This document shows positions 33,431-41,096 of a stretch of DNA of 64,000 nucleotides, piece by piece. Under the pieces are notes generated by a model, which was not told the origin of the DNA, did not search any database, and saw only the letters and a program-made list of their open reading frames with translations. A program made the position numbers and the translations under genes. Location: NCBI RefSeq assembly GCF_014650715.1, contig NZ_BMVM01000009.1:62001-126000 (forward strand). The letters are read 5' to 3'. The stretch is from Streptomyces bluensis (GTDB lineage: Bacteria; Actinomycetota; Actinomycetes; Streptomycetales; Streptomycetaceae). The stretch's first letter is position 1; each line of letters begins with the position of its first letter.

Positions 33431-33541
33431 TCACGTCTCTTGGTCACGTCTGCTCGTCACGTCTGCTCGTCACGTCTACTCGTCACATCTGCTCGTCACG
33501 CCTGCTCGTCACCGTGTCGGTCGTCCGTCGTCCGTCGTCCG
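33431..33541. repeat. 13-bp and 7-bp tandem repeats upstream of the LacI gene
   Basis: Six 13-base units of the form TCACGTCTGCTCG (33431-33508) with single substitutions, then, after a degenerate unit, three perfect TCGTCCG units (33521-33541). They lie 43 bases upstream of the LacI start. The copies are adjoining with no spacers, so this is not a CRISPR array. Confidence 0.8.
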
Positions 33542-33665
33542 TTTGTCTCTTCGACTCGTCGTCTCGCCGTCGCACTCGCACCCGCCCTCGCCCGCCGCTA
33601 CAGGCGCCCGGCGCAGCGGTACAGACGCCCCGTGCGGCCGTCGCGGTTGCCGTGGAGCGCCTCGG

Positions 33666-33711
33666 CCGGACACCGTTGCCGTACCGGCCGCCGGACACCG
33701 TTGCCGTACCG
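33666..33711. repeat. 21-bp direct repeat in the LacI-operon gap
   Basis: Two identical 21-base copies starting CCGGACACCGTTGCC at 33666-33686 and 33691-33711, four bases apart. With the tandem repeats at 33431-33541 they make the 585-base gap 33389-33973 unusually repetitive. No gene is supported in this gap. Confidence 0.75.
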
Positions 33712-33853
33712 CCCGCACCTCCGGCCGATGGGCTGATGCCCTGCGGCAACCGAACAGAAGCCTCACGGACATCCTCAGACAGCCCTCAGACACCTTCAGA
33801 AACCCTCACGGGAAAGTCGTGCACGAAACCGCGCGACTCTCGCCCGCGCGGTC

Positions 33854-33907
33854 TTGTCCGATCCGCCGCACAGAGGCTAGCGTCTCATCACATAGAAAGC
33901 GCTTGCT
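33854..33907 (+). promoter_or_regulatory. Promoter and LacI operator of the DUF993 operon
   Basis: -35 TTGTCC (33854-33859), 18-base spacer, -10 TAGCGT (33878-33883). Directly downstream, where transcription would start, is AGAAAGCGCTTGCT (33894-33907) with core AAGCGCTT, a classic LacI-family operator. The layout implies repression of the operon at 33974 by the divergent LacI protein until its sugar ligand appears. Confidence 0.65.
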
Positions 33908-33973
33908 GTCACCCTCATCGACGAACCGGCCGACGGGGGCGTACGCGGCGCACGCGCGTACGAAGGGAATGAC

Positions 33974-35125
33974 GTGACACGCAAGACGGTGCGTATCGCC
34001 ATGAACGGCGTGACCGGGCGCATGGGCTACCGCCAGCACCTCGTCCGGTCCATCCTCGCCATCCGCGAGGAGGGCGGTCTCGACCTGGGCGACGGCACCC
34101 TGCTGTGGCCCGAACCGGTCCTCGTCGGCCGCCGCGAACACGCCCTCAGGGCGCTCGCGGAGCAGCACGACCTGGAGCACTGGTCGACCGACGTGGACGC
34201 GGTCCTCGCCGACGAGACCGTGGACCTCTACTTCGACGCCCAGGTCACCTCGGCCCGCGAGGAGGCGATCAAGAAGGCGATCGCCGCCGGCAAGCACATC
34301 TACACCGAGAAGCCGACCGCGACGGGCCTGGAGGGCGCCCTGGAGCTGGCCCGGCTCGCGAACGCGGCCGGCATCAAGCACGGTGTGGTCCAGGACAAGC
34401 TGTTCCTCCCCGGCCTGCTCAAGCTCAAGCGGCTGATCGACGGCGGCTTCTTCGGCCGCATCCTCTCCGTGCGCGGCGAGTTCGGCTACTGGGTCTTCGA
34501 GGGCGACTGGCAGCCCGCCCAGCGCCCCTCCTGGAACTACCGCGCGGAGGACGGCGGCGGCATCGTCGTCGACATGTTCCCGCACTGGGAGTACGTCCTC
34601 CACGAGCTCTTCGGCCGGGTCACGTCCGTCCAGGCGCTCACCGCCACCCACATCCCGCAGCGCTGGGACGAGCAGGACAAGCCGTACGACGCCACGGCCG
34701 ACGACGCCGCGTACGGCATCTTCGAGCTGGACGGCGGCGCCGTCGCCCAGATCAACTCCTCCTGGGCGGTGCGCGTCAACCGTGACGAGCTGGTCGAGTT
34801 CCAGGTGGACGGCACGGAGGGCTCGGCGGTCGCCGGGCTGCGCAACTGCCGCGTCCAGCACCGCAGCGCCACACCCAAGCCCGTGTGGAACCCGGACATC
34901 CCGGCCACCTACTCCTTCCGCGACCAGTGGCAGGAGGTCCCGGACAACGAGGAGTTCGACAACGGCTTCAAGGCCCAGTGGGAGCTGTTCCTCAAGCACG
35001 TCTACGCCGACGCCGACTACCACTGGGACCTGCTGGCCGGTGCCCGTGGCGTGCAGCTCGCCGAGCTGGGCCTGAAGTCCTCGTCGGAGGGCCGCCGTAT
35101 CGACGTACCGGAGATCCAGCTGTGA
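33974..35125 (+). CDS. GFO/IDH/MocA family oxidoreductase
   Basis: 383-residue NAD(P)-dependent sugar oxidoreductase. The N-terminal Rossmann start is unusual, NGVTGRMGYRQHL, closer to the GxxGRMG of dihydrodipicolinate reductases than to the usual GxGxxG. The family signature HIYTEKPTA and the C-terminal beta-sheet domain (GGGIVVDMFPHWEYVLHELFG) are clear. It probably oxidises or isomerises a sugar or cyclitol. GTG at 33974 has GAAGGGA five bases before it. First gene of a three-gene operon with 4-base overlaps at each junction, under a LacI-type operator. Confidence 0.87.
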   Translation: MTRKTVRIAMNGVTGRMGYRQHLVRSILAIREEGGLDLGDGTLLWPEPVLVGRREHALRALAEQHDLEHWSTDVDAVLADETVDLYFDAQVTSAREEAIKKAIAAGKHIYTEKPTATGLEGALELARLANAAGIKHGVVQDKLFLPGLLKLKRLIDGGFFGRILSVRGEFGYWVFEGDWQPAQRPSWNYRAEDGGGIVVDMFPHWEYVLHELFGRVTSVQALTATHIPQRWDEQDKPYDATADDAAYGIFELDGGAVAQINSSWAVRVNRDELVEFQVDGTEGSAVAGLRNCRVQHRSATPKPVWNPDIPATYSFRDQWQEVPDNEEFDNGFKAQWELFLKHVYADADYHWDLLAGARGVQLAELGLKSSSEGRRIDVPEIQL

Positions 35126-36291
35126 CGATCCAACTACCGGGTGCGGGCGGGGAGTCGCGCGCCTACACTCCCCGCACTCAGCCCCTCGCCCTCACCACGG
35201 GCGCGCCCTTCACCTCCCGTACGGTCTTTTCGGCGGCGCACGTGGTCGCCGATCCGTACGCCGACGTGTCCCCCGACTCGCCCGCCGCCGTCGACTGGGA
35301 CGCCACCCTCGCCTTCCGCCGCCATCTGTGGTCGCACGGGCTGGGCGTCGCCGAGGCCATGGACACCGCCCAGCGCGGGATGGGCCTGGACTGGGCGGGC
35401 GCGGCGGAGCTGATCCGCCGCAGCGCCGCCGAGGCGAAGGCGGTCGGCGGCCGGATCGCGTGCGGGGTCGGGACCGACCAGATCACCGCCGGCTCCCTGA
35501 TCGCCCCCGGCTCGTTGGAGGAGATCCGCAAGGCGTACGAGGAGCAGCTGGCCGTCGTCGAGGAGTCGGGTGCCCAGGCGATCCTGATGGCCTCCCGTGC
35601 GCTGGCCGCGGCCGCCTCGGGCCCCGAGGACTACCTGGAGATCTACGGTCATCTGCTGCGCCAGTCCGCCGAGCCGGTCATCCTGCACTGGCTCGGCCCG
35701 ATGTTCGACCCGGCGCTGGAGGGCTACTGGGGATCGTCGGACCTGGACGCGGCCACGGACACCTTCCTGGACGTGATCGCGGCGCACCCGGACAAGGTGG
35801 ACGGCATCAAGGTCTCCCTCCTGGACGCCCAGCGGGAGATCGATCTGCGCCGCCGCCTGCCCGACGGCGTCCGCTGCTACACGGGCGACGACTTCCACTA
35901 CCCCGAGCTGATCGCGGGCGACGACCAGGGCTTCAGCCACGCCCTGCTCGGCATCTTCGACCCGCTGGGCCCGCTGGCGGCCGAGGCGGTCCGCGTGCTG
36001 GACACGGGTGACGTGAAGGGCTTCCGCGAGCTGCTGGACCCCACGGTCGAACTGTCCCGCCATCTCTTCCAGGCGCCCACCCGCTTCTACAAGACGGGGG
36101 TCGTCTTCCTCGCCTGGCTGGCGGGGCACCAGGCGCACTTCACGATGGTCGGCGGCCTGCAGTCGGCCCGCTCGCTCCCGCACTTCGCGCGGGCGTACGA
36201 GCTGGCGGACGGCCTGGGCCTGTTCCCGGACCCGGCGCTGGCGGAGGCGCGGATGAAGAACCTGCTGGCGGTGTACGGGGTGGCCCAGTGA
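35122..36291 (+). CDS. DUF993 / dihydrodipicolinate-synthase-like protein
   Basis: 389-residue protein of the DUF993 family, a TIM-barrel group related to DapA-type aldolases. Recognisable stretches are AVDWDATLAFRRHLWSHGLGV, IACGVGTDQI, VILHWLGPMFDPALEGYWGS, DGIKVSLLD (Lys in the position expected for a Schiff-base lysine) and YKTGVVFLAWLAGHQAHFTM. An aldolase/lyase reaction on a keto-sugar intermediate is a reasonable inference; no substrate is established here. The GTG at 35122 overlaps the oxidoreductase stop and its own stop overlaps the isomerase start. Confidence 0.85.
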   Translation: MTIQLPGAGGESRAYTPRTQPLALTTGAPFTSRTVFSAAHVVADPYADVSPDSPAAVDWDATLAFRRHLWSHGLGVAEAMDTAQRGMGLDWAGAAELIRRSAAEAKAVGGRIACGVGTDQITAGSLIAPGSLEEIRKAYEEQLAVVEESGAQAILMASRALAAAASGPEDYLEIYGHLLRQSAEPVILHWLGPMFDPALEGYWGSSDLDAATDTFLDVIAAHPDKVDGIKVSLLDAQREIDLRRRLPDGVRCYTGDDFHYPELIAGDDQGFSHALLGIFDPLGPLAAEAVRVLDTGDVKGFRELLDPTVELSRHLFQAPTRFYKTGVVFLAWLAGHQAHFTMVGGLQSARSLPHFARAYELADGLGLFPDPALAEARMKNLLAVYGVAQ

Positions 36292-37172
36292 GCAGCCCGA
36301 TGAACAGCCGAGTTGGCACGGTTGGTGATCTGTCCCGCTCGATCGGTGATCTGTCGCGCTTCTCCATCAACCAGATGACGGTGAAGCAGTTGTCCCTGCC
36401 CGAACTGGTCGGCGCGTGCGTCGAGTTGGGCGTTCCGGGTGTCGGCCTGTGGCGGGAGCCGGTCCAGTCGTACGGCCTGGAGGCGTCGGCCAAGCTGGTC
36501 CGCGACGCGGGCCTGGCGGTCACCACACTGTGCCGGGGTGGCTTCTTCACGGCGATCGACCCCGGGGAGCGGGCGAAGGCCCTGGACGACAACCGGCGGG
36601 CCGTCGACGAGGCGGCCACCCTCGGCACGGACACTCTGGTGCTGGTCTCCGGGGGCCTCCCGGCCGGTTCGAAGGACCTGCACGGCGCCCGCGAGCGCAT
36701 CGCGGACGCGCTGGCCGAGCTGGGTCCGTACGCCGCCGCCCGTGGCGTACGGCTGGCCATCGAGCCCCTCCACCCGATGTACGCCTCGGACCGCTGCGTG
36801 GTGTCCACCCTGGCCCAGGCCCTGGACCTCGCGGAGCGCTTCCCCGCGGACCAGGTGGGTGTGACCGTGGACACGTACCACATCTGGTGGGACGACACGG
36901 CACCCGCGCAGATCGCCCGCGCGGGTGCGGGTGGCCGCATCCACACCTTCCAGCTCGCCGACTGGACGACCCCGCTGCCCGAGGGCGTGCTGACCGGGCG
37001 CGGTCAGATCGGTGACGGCGCGATCGACATGCGGGAGTGGAAGGGGTACGTCGAGGCCGCCGGCTACACCGGCCCCATCGAGGTCGAGCTGTTCAACGAC
37101 GGGCTGTGGGCCCGGGACGGCCGTGAGGTGCTGGCGGAGACGGCGGCACGGTTCGTGGAGCACGCGGCGTAG
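36288..37172 (+). CDS. Sugar phosphate isomerase/epimerase family protein (TIM barrel)
   Basis: 294-residue xylose-isomerase-like TIM barrel related to IolE/IolH and hydroxypyruvate isomerases. Metal-site residues are visible in LAIEPLHPMYASDRC (Glu), VGVTVDTYHIWW (Asp, His) and the C-terminal IEVELFND (Glu). Third gene of the operon. The N-terminus contains a small internal duplication, VGDLSRSIGDLSRFS, so the true start may be a few codons downstream of the GTG at 36288. The operon ends at a strong hairpin 29 bases after its stop. Confidence 0.87.
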   Translation: MSSPMNSRVGTVGDLSRSIGDLSRFSINQMTVKQLSLPELVGACVELGVPGVGLWREPVQSYGLEASAKLVRDAGLAVTTLCRGGFFTAIDPGERAKALDDNRRAVDEAATLGTDTLVLVSGGLPAGSKDLHGARERIADALAELGPYAAARGVRLAIEPLHPMYASDRCVVSTLAQALDLAERFPADQVGVTVDTYHIWWDDTAPAQIARAGAGGRIHTFQLADWTTPLPEGVLTGRGQIGDGAIDMREWKGYVEAAGYTGPIEVELFNDGLWARDGREVLAETAARFVEHAA

Positions 37173-37200
37173 GGGCGCCGTGTGACGACAAGGACGGCAC

Positions 37201-37237
37201 GGCAGCCTGCCCTCACCACCACGCAGGGCAGGCTGCC
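37201..37237 (+). terminator. Terminator of the DUF993 operon
   Basis: Perfect 13-bp stem: GGCAGCCTGCCCT (37201-37213) with AGGGCAGGCTGCC (37225-37237) and an 11-base loop, 29 bases beyond the isomerase stop. There is no T-tract, as is common for Streptomyces terminators. It also faces the remnant gene on the minus strand. Confidence 0.75.
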
Positions 37238-37252
37238 CCTCGTAGCCGCTGG

Positions 37253-37564
37253 TCAGGGGCGGTACACGGCCCCGGGTTCCGGCGTGGCCGGAGCCAGGAG
37301 CTGCGAGACCGTCACGAAGGTGTAGCCGCGCTGCCGGAGGGTGTCGATGACGTCCGGCACGGCGGGAATGGTGCCCTTGTAGCGCTCGTGCAGCAGGATG
37401 ATGCCGTCACGGCGGGTCTGGTCCAGTACCCGGCGGGTGATCAGGGTGGTGTCCGTCGTGGCGTAGTCCTTGGCCGTGACGCTCCACAGGACCTGGGCCA
37501 GGCCGAGTCTCCTCATCACGGCGGAGACGTCGTCGTCGGTCCGTCCCCGCGGCGGGCGCATCGA
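37253..37564 (-). pseudogene. C-terminal fragment of a polysaccharide deacetylase
   Basis: About 104 residues from MRPPRGRTDDDVSAVMRRLG to the natural stop, matching the last third of a NodB-type polysaccharide deacetylase: RPPRGR is the arginine motif, then LWSVTAKDY, IILLHERYKGT (His motif) and LRQRGYTFVTVSQLL. The N-terminal metal-binding Asp-Asp and His-x3-His motifs are missing. Upstream of about 37560 the minus strand no longer resembles a deacetylase; the plus strand becomes a response regulator instead. A deletion or recombination therefore removed the 5' part. Confidence 0.7.
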
Positions 37565-37948
37565 CGGTCTCGCGGCCACCGCGGCGCTCCGGCGGCAGCC
37601 CCGGCCGCCGGAGGTGCTGATCCTGACCACGTTCACCACGGACAGCTACGTTCTGCAGGCCCTGCGCAACTGATCGACGCCGTCACCGTCACCGGCGGCG
37701 CGGGCGACCCGGCACCGTCCCCCGGCGAGGAACGTGCGAAGGCCGAGGCGATGCTGAACCAACTGGGCCCCCGGGAGCGGGAAGTGGCCCTCGCCGTCGC
37801 CGAGGGCAGGACCAACGCGGAGATCGCCGAGACCTGCTATATGAGCCTGCCCACGGTGAAGGCGCACGTCTCCCACATCCTGACCAAGCTCGACCTCAAC
37901 AACCGGGTCCAGATCGCGCTTCTGGTGTACCGGGCGGGCCTCGTCTGA
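37556..37948 (+). pseudogene. Broken NarL/FixJ-type response regulator
   Basis: Begins mid-receiver (RIDGLAATAALRRQPRPPEVLILTTFTTDSYVLQALR), meets a stop at 37671-37673, and resumes in another frame as AQLIDAV then the LuxR-type HTH (REREVALAVAEGRTNAEIAE through LTKLDLNNRVQIALLV) to a natural stop. The missing piece corresponds to the GAxGFLLKD segment of the receiver, so an internal deletion with frameshift is the simplest reading. The phosphorylation site and start are also gone. Not functional as it stands. Confidence 0.75.
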
Positions 37949-38071
37949 CAGGGCCGTCACCCGTCCGTGTCCCTGGACGCCCGAGGGGGCGCGGTCGTAC
38001 GCTCACCCCACACACATCTCTGACTGAGTCAACTATCGGGCTCGGGCCCGTAACGGACGGGGGCGACGATC

Positions 38072-39010
38072 ATGACCGTGCAGGACATCCGCTCGTTCAA
38101 CCGCTTCTACACGAACGTCATCGGCGCGCTGGACTACGGCCGCCACCTCTACGCGCCGTACACCCTCACCGAGGCGCGCGTGCTGTGGGAGCTGGCGCAC
38201 TCCTCGCGGACGGACGCGGCGGACCTGCGGACCGAACTGTCGCTGGACTCGGGGTACTTGAGCCGGCTGCTGAGCAAGTTCGAGGAGGACGGGCTGGTCG
38301 AGCGGTCACGGTCGACGCGTGATCCGCGTCGCCGCCGGGTCACGCTGACCGCACGCGGGCGCGAGACGGCCGATCTGCTGAACGAGCGGTCCAACGACTC
38401 GGTGAGCTCGCTGCTGGCCCGGGTCCCGGCGGCGGACCGGCCGCGGCTCGCCGAGGCCATGCGCACGATCCGGACGGTCCTGGCCGACGGCCGGGAACCC
38501 CGTCCCGAGGATGTGGTCCTGCGTGGGCCCGCCCCCGGCGACCTGGGCTGGATCGTGCAGCGCAACGCCGCCGTCTACGCGGCGGAGTACGGCTTCGACG
38601 CGGACTACGAGGGCCTGGTCGCGAGGATCGTCGCGGACTTCGCCGAGGACCACGACCCGGACCGGGAGCGGGTGTGGATCGCGGAGCTGGACGGGCGGCC
38701 GGTCGGGGGTGTGATGTGCGTACGGGACGACAACGACCCGCCGGGTGCGGCCCGGCTGCGGCTGCTGCTGGTCGAGCCCGACGCGCGGGGGCTGGGGATC
38801 GGCAACCGGCTGGTGCGGGCCTGTGTCGAGTTCGCGCGTGAGGCCGGCTACCGCGAGATGGTGCTCTGGACGAACGACTGCCTCGCCTCGGCGCGCAGGA
38901 TCTACCAGCACCACGGCTTCACGCTCGTCGCCGAGAAGCCCCACCACTCCTTCGGCGTGGACCTCGTGGGCCAGGACTGGCGACTGGATCTCCACGGTGC
39001 GGACGAGTGA
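38072..39010 (+). CDS. MarR regulator fused to a GNAT acetyltransferase
   Basis: 312-residue two-domain protein. Residues 1-145 are a MarR winged helix (LTEARVLWELAHSSRTDAADL, LDSGYLSRLLSKFEEDGLVERSRSTRDPRRRRVTLT). Residues 150-300 are a GNAT N-acetyltransferase with the acetyl-CoA loop LLVEPDARGLGIGNRLV and a C-terminal IYQHHGFTLV segment. Such fusions are known in Actinobacteria; the acetylated substrate is unknown and may be the effector of the regulator half. The ATG at 38072 has GGGGGCGACG upstream. It stands alone after the pseudogene region. Confidence 0.88.
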   Translation: MTVQDIRSFNRFYTNVIGALDYGRHLYAPYTLTEARVLWELAHSSRTDAADLRTELSLDSGYLSRLLSKFEEDGLVERSRSTRDPRRRRVTLTARGRETADLLNERSNDSVSSLLARVPAADRPRLAEAMRTIRTVLADGREPRPEDVVLRGPAPGDLGWIVQRNAAVYAAEYGFDADYEGLVARIVADFAEDHDPDRERVWIAELDGRPVGGVMCVRDDNDPPGAARLRLLLVEPDARGLGIGNRLVRACVEFAREAGYREMVLWTNDCLASARRIYQHHGFTLVAEKPHHSFGVDLVGQDWRLDLHGADE

Positions 39011-39140
39011 TGAGGATCGTCCCCCGTTATGCCGTGCGTCCCGAGGGACACTCGGACTGAGACTGAGTGAGAGTAGGACTGAGACGGAAGCACCGACCCC
39101 CGGCCGGACCACGAAAACCGGACCACGAAAAGGAGTCACG

Positions 39141-39938
39141 GTGAAACTGGCCTTCTCCACCCTCGGCGTCCCCGGTCTCCCACCGACCGACGTGCAGTGG
39201 CTGGCCGTCGAGCACGGCTACCACGGCGTCGAGCTGCGCACACACCCCGACGAGCCGGTGCACCCCGGACTCGGGGCCGCCGAACGGGCCGACATCGCCG
39301 CCGGATTCAAGGCGGCGGGCGTGGAGATCCTGGGCCTGGCGGGGTACGCGCGCGTGGCGGCGCCGGGGGACGACGACCCCGTACTCGCCGAACTGCGCGC
39401 GCTGCTCGACCTGGCACGGGACCTGGGCGCCCCGTTCGTCCGTGTCTTCCCCGGAGGCGGTGAGCAGGACGTCCGGGAGGCGGACGCGGCGGCGGCCCGG
39501 CGGCTCGGCGTGGCGGCCGAGTACGCCACCGACGCGGGCGTGCGCATCCTGCTGGAGACCCATGACTCACACCGGACCGGCGCCGACGTGACCCGCGTGC
39601 TCGGGCTGGTCGGCCACCGCCAGGTCGGCGCGCTCTGGGACGTCATGCACACCTGGCTGGGCGGCGAGGAGCCGGCGGCGTCGTACGCGGCGCTGTCTCC
39701 GTTCCTGGGGTACGTGCAGGTCAAGGACATCGCCTCGGCCGACGACACCACTCCGCTGCCGCTCGGCGCGGGCGTGCTGCCGCTCACCGAGTGCGTGGAC
39801 CTGCTCACCCGGGAGGGCTGGGACGGCTGGCTGTGCTGGGAGTACGAGAAGCGCTGGTACGAGGGGATCGCGCCGCTGCCCGGACTGCTGCGGGCGGGCC
39901 GGGAGCACCTGGGCCGTCTCCTGAACGACGCGGCGTGA
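39141..39938 (+). CDS. Sugar phosphate isomerase/epimerase family protein
   Basis: 265-residue TIM barrel of the xylose-isomerase-like superfamily. Metal-ligand positions appear as ILLETHDSH (Glu), GALWDVMHTW (Asp, His), YVQVKDI (Lys/Asp) and the C-terminal WLCWEYEKRW (Glu). It may belong with the sugar operon 2 kb upstream, but it has its own ribosome-binding site (AAAAGGAG, 39128-39134) and is separated by the pseudogenes and the MarR-GNAT gene. GTG start at 39141. Substrate unknown. Confidence 0.83.
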   Translation: MKLAFSTLGVPGLPPTDVQWLAVEHGYHGVELRTHPDEPVHPGLGAAERADIAAGFKAAGVEILGLAGYARVAAPGDDDPVLAELRALLDLARDLGAPFVRVFPGGGEQDVREADAAAARRLGVAAEYATDAGVRILLETHDSHRTGADVTRVLGLVGHRQVGALWDVMHTWLGGEEPAASYAALSPFLGYVQVKDIASADDTTPLPLGAGVLPLTECVDLLTREGWDGWLCWEYEKRWYEGIAPLPGLLRAGREHLGRLLNDAA

Positions 39939-39981
39939 CGGGGGGCCAGGGGACTGACCTGAGCTGAGCGTGACTGGCAGG

Positions 39982-40014
39982 CCCGAGTGGCACCCGAGTG
40001 GCACCCGAGTGACA
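39982..40014. repeat. 11-bp direct repeat, three copies
   Basis: CCCGAGTGGCA at 39982-39992 and 39993-40003, then CCCGAGTGACA (40004-40014), in the 261-base gap between the isomerase and MHYT genes. No hairpin or promoter was clearly associated with it. Confidence 0.75.
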
Positions 40015-40199
40015 TCTGAGTCGGCGCCGCAAGGGAAACCACGAACTCGACTGAATCGTGTCCATTACTGACCGGATTCAATATCGGCCCCCTACCCGAC
40101 AGTACAAAGCTGTTCGGCTACCTGCGGTAAGGGATTGCAAAGCCCTCCCGTCGCGGGAGACCCTCCCCCAACTGGTCATATCCCGGGGAGAGTTGGCAT

Positions 40200-41090
40200 A
40201 TGCAAGGCACAATTGACGCCTTCAGTTACGGTGCGGTCACCCCGCTGGCGGCGTACATCATGGCCTGCCTGGGCGGCGCCCTGGGGCTACGCTGCGTAGT
40301 CCGGTCCGTGTTCAACGAGCAGTCCTGGAAGCCCGGCTGGCTGGCGCTCGGCGCGACGTCGATCGGGTGCGGCATCTGGACCATGCACTTCATCGCCATG
40401 ATCGGCTTCCGGGTCGAGGAGACCCAGATCCGCTACGACGTGGGGCTGACGGTGCTGAGCCTCGCCGTGGCGATCACCGTCGTCGGCATCGGCGTGTTCG
40501 CGGTCGGATACCGCGGGGTCGACAGGCGCACGCTGGGCATCGCGGGGACCGTCACCGGCCTCGGTGTCGCCGCCATGCACTACCTGGGCATGGCGGCCAT
40601 GCACATGAACGGCACCATCCGGTACGACACGTTCACCGTCGCGCTCTCGGTGCTGATCGCCGTCGTCGCGGCGACCAGCGCGCTGTGGGCGGCCGTCTCG
40701 ATCCACGGGTTCCTGCCCAGCCTGGGAGCCAGCCTGATCATGGGGCTCGCCGTGTCGGGCATGCACTACACGGGGATAGCCGCCGTGAGCGTGCAACTGC
40801 ACACCACGCCCGGCGACATGTGGACGGGTCAGTCGCCCACCTCGCTCCTGCTGCCCATGCTCATCGGTCCGGTCGTCTTCCTGGTCCTGGCCGGGGTGGT
40901 GGTGATGTTCGATCCGCTGCTGCTGGGCGACGTGGAGACGGACCGCTCCGGACGGCGACTGGGCGCCATACCCCGCCAAGCCTCGCGTACCGCGCCGCGC
41001 GCCGAGTCCCTCTTCGAGCCGCCGCCTCCGGCGGCCCGCCACGCCAAGGACTGGCAGAGGTCGCGGGCGCAGCACGTCCAGAAGTGGTGA
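40200..41090 (+). CDS. MHYT domain integral membrane sensor protein
   Basis: 296 residues with seven predicted membrane segments and three MHYT-type motifs: WTMHFIAMIG, AAMHYLGMAAM and SGMHYTGIAAV. The domain is proposed to bind copper near the outer face and to sense O2, CO or NO. Unlike bacterial relatives with GGDEF/EAL output domains, this one ends in a short Arg/Pro-rich cytoplasmic tail, so its output is unknown. The ATG at 40200 has GGGGAG upstream. It converges on the EamA gene seven bases away. Confidence 0.88.
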   Translation: MQGTIDAFSYGAVTPLAAYIMACLGGALGLRCVVRSVFNEQSWKPGWLALGATSIGCGIWTMHFIAMIGFRVEETQIRYDVGLTVLSLAVAITVVGIGVFAVGYRGVDRRTLGIAGTVTGLGVAAMHYLGMAAMHMNGTIRYDTFTVALSVLIAVVAATSALWAAVSIHGFLPSLGASLIMGLAVSGMHYTGIAAVSVQLHTTPGDMWTGQSPTSLLLPMLIGPVVFLVLAGVVVMFDPLLLGDVETDRSGRRLGAIPRQASRTAPRAESLFEPPPPAARHAKDWQRSRAQHVQKW

Positions 41091-41096
41091 GCGCCC

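Noticed and set aside
33431..33541. Possible CRISPR array.
   Set aside because: The units are contiguous, with no spacers of unique sequence and no cas genes nearby.
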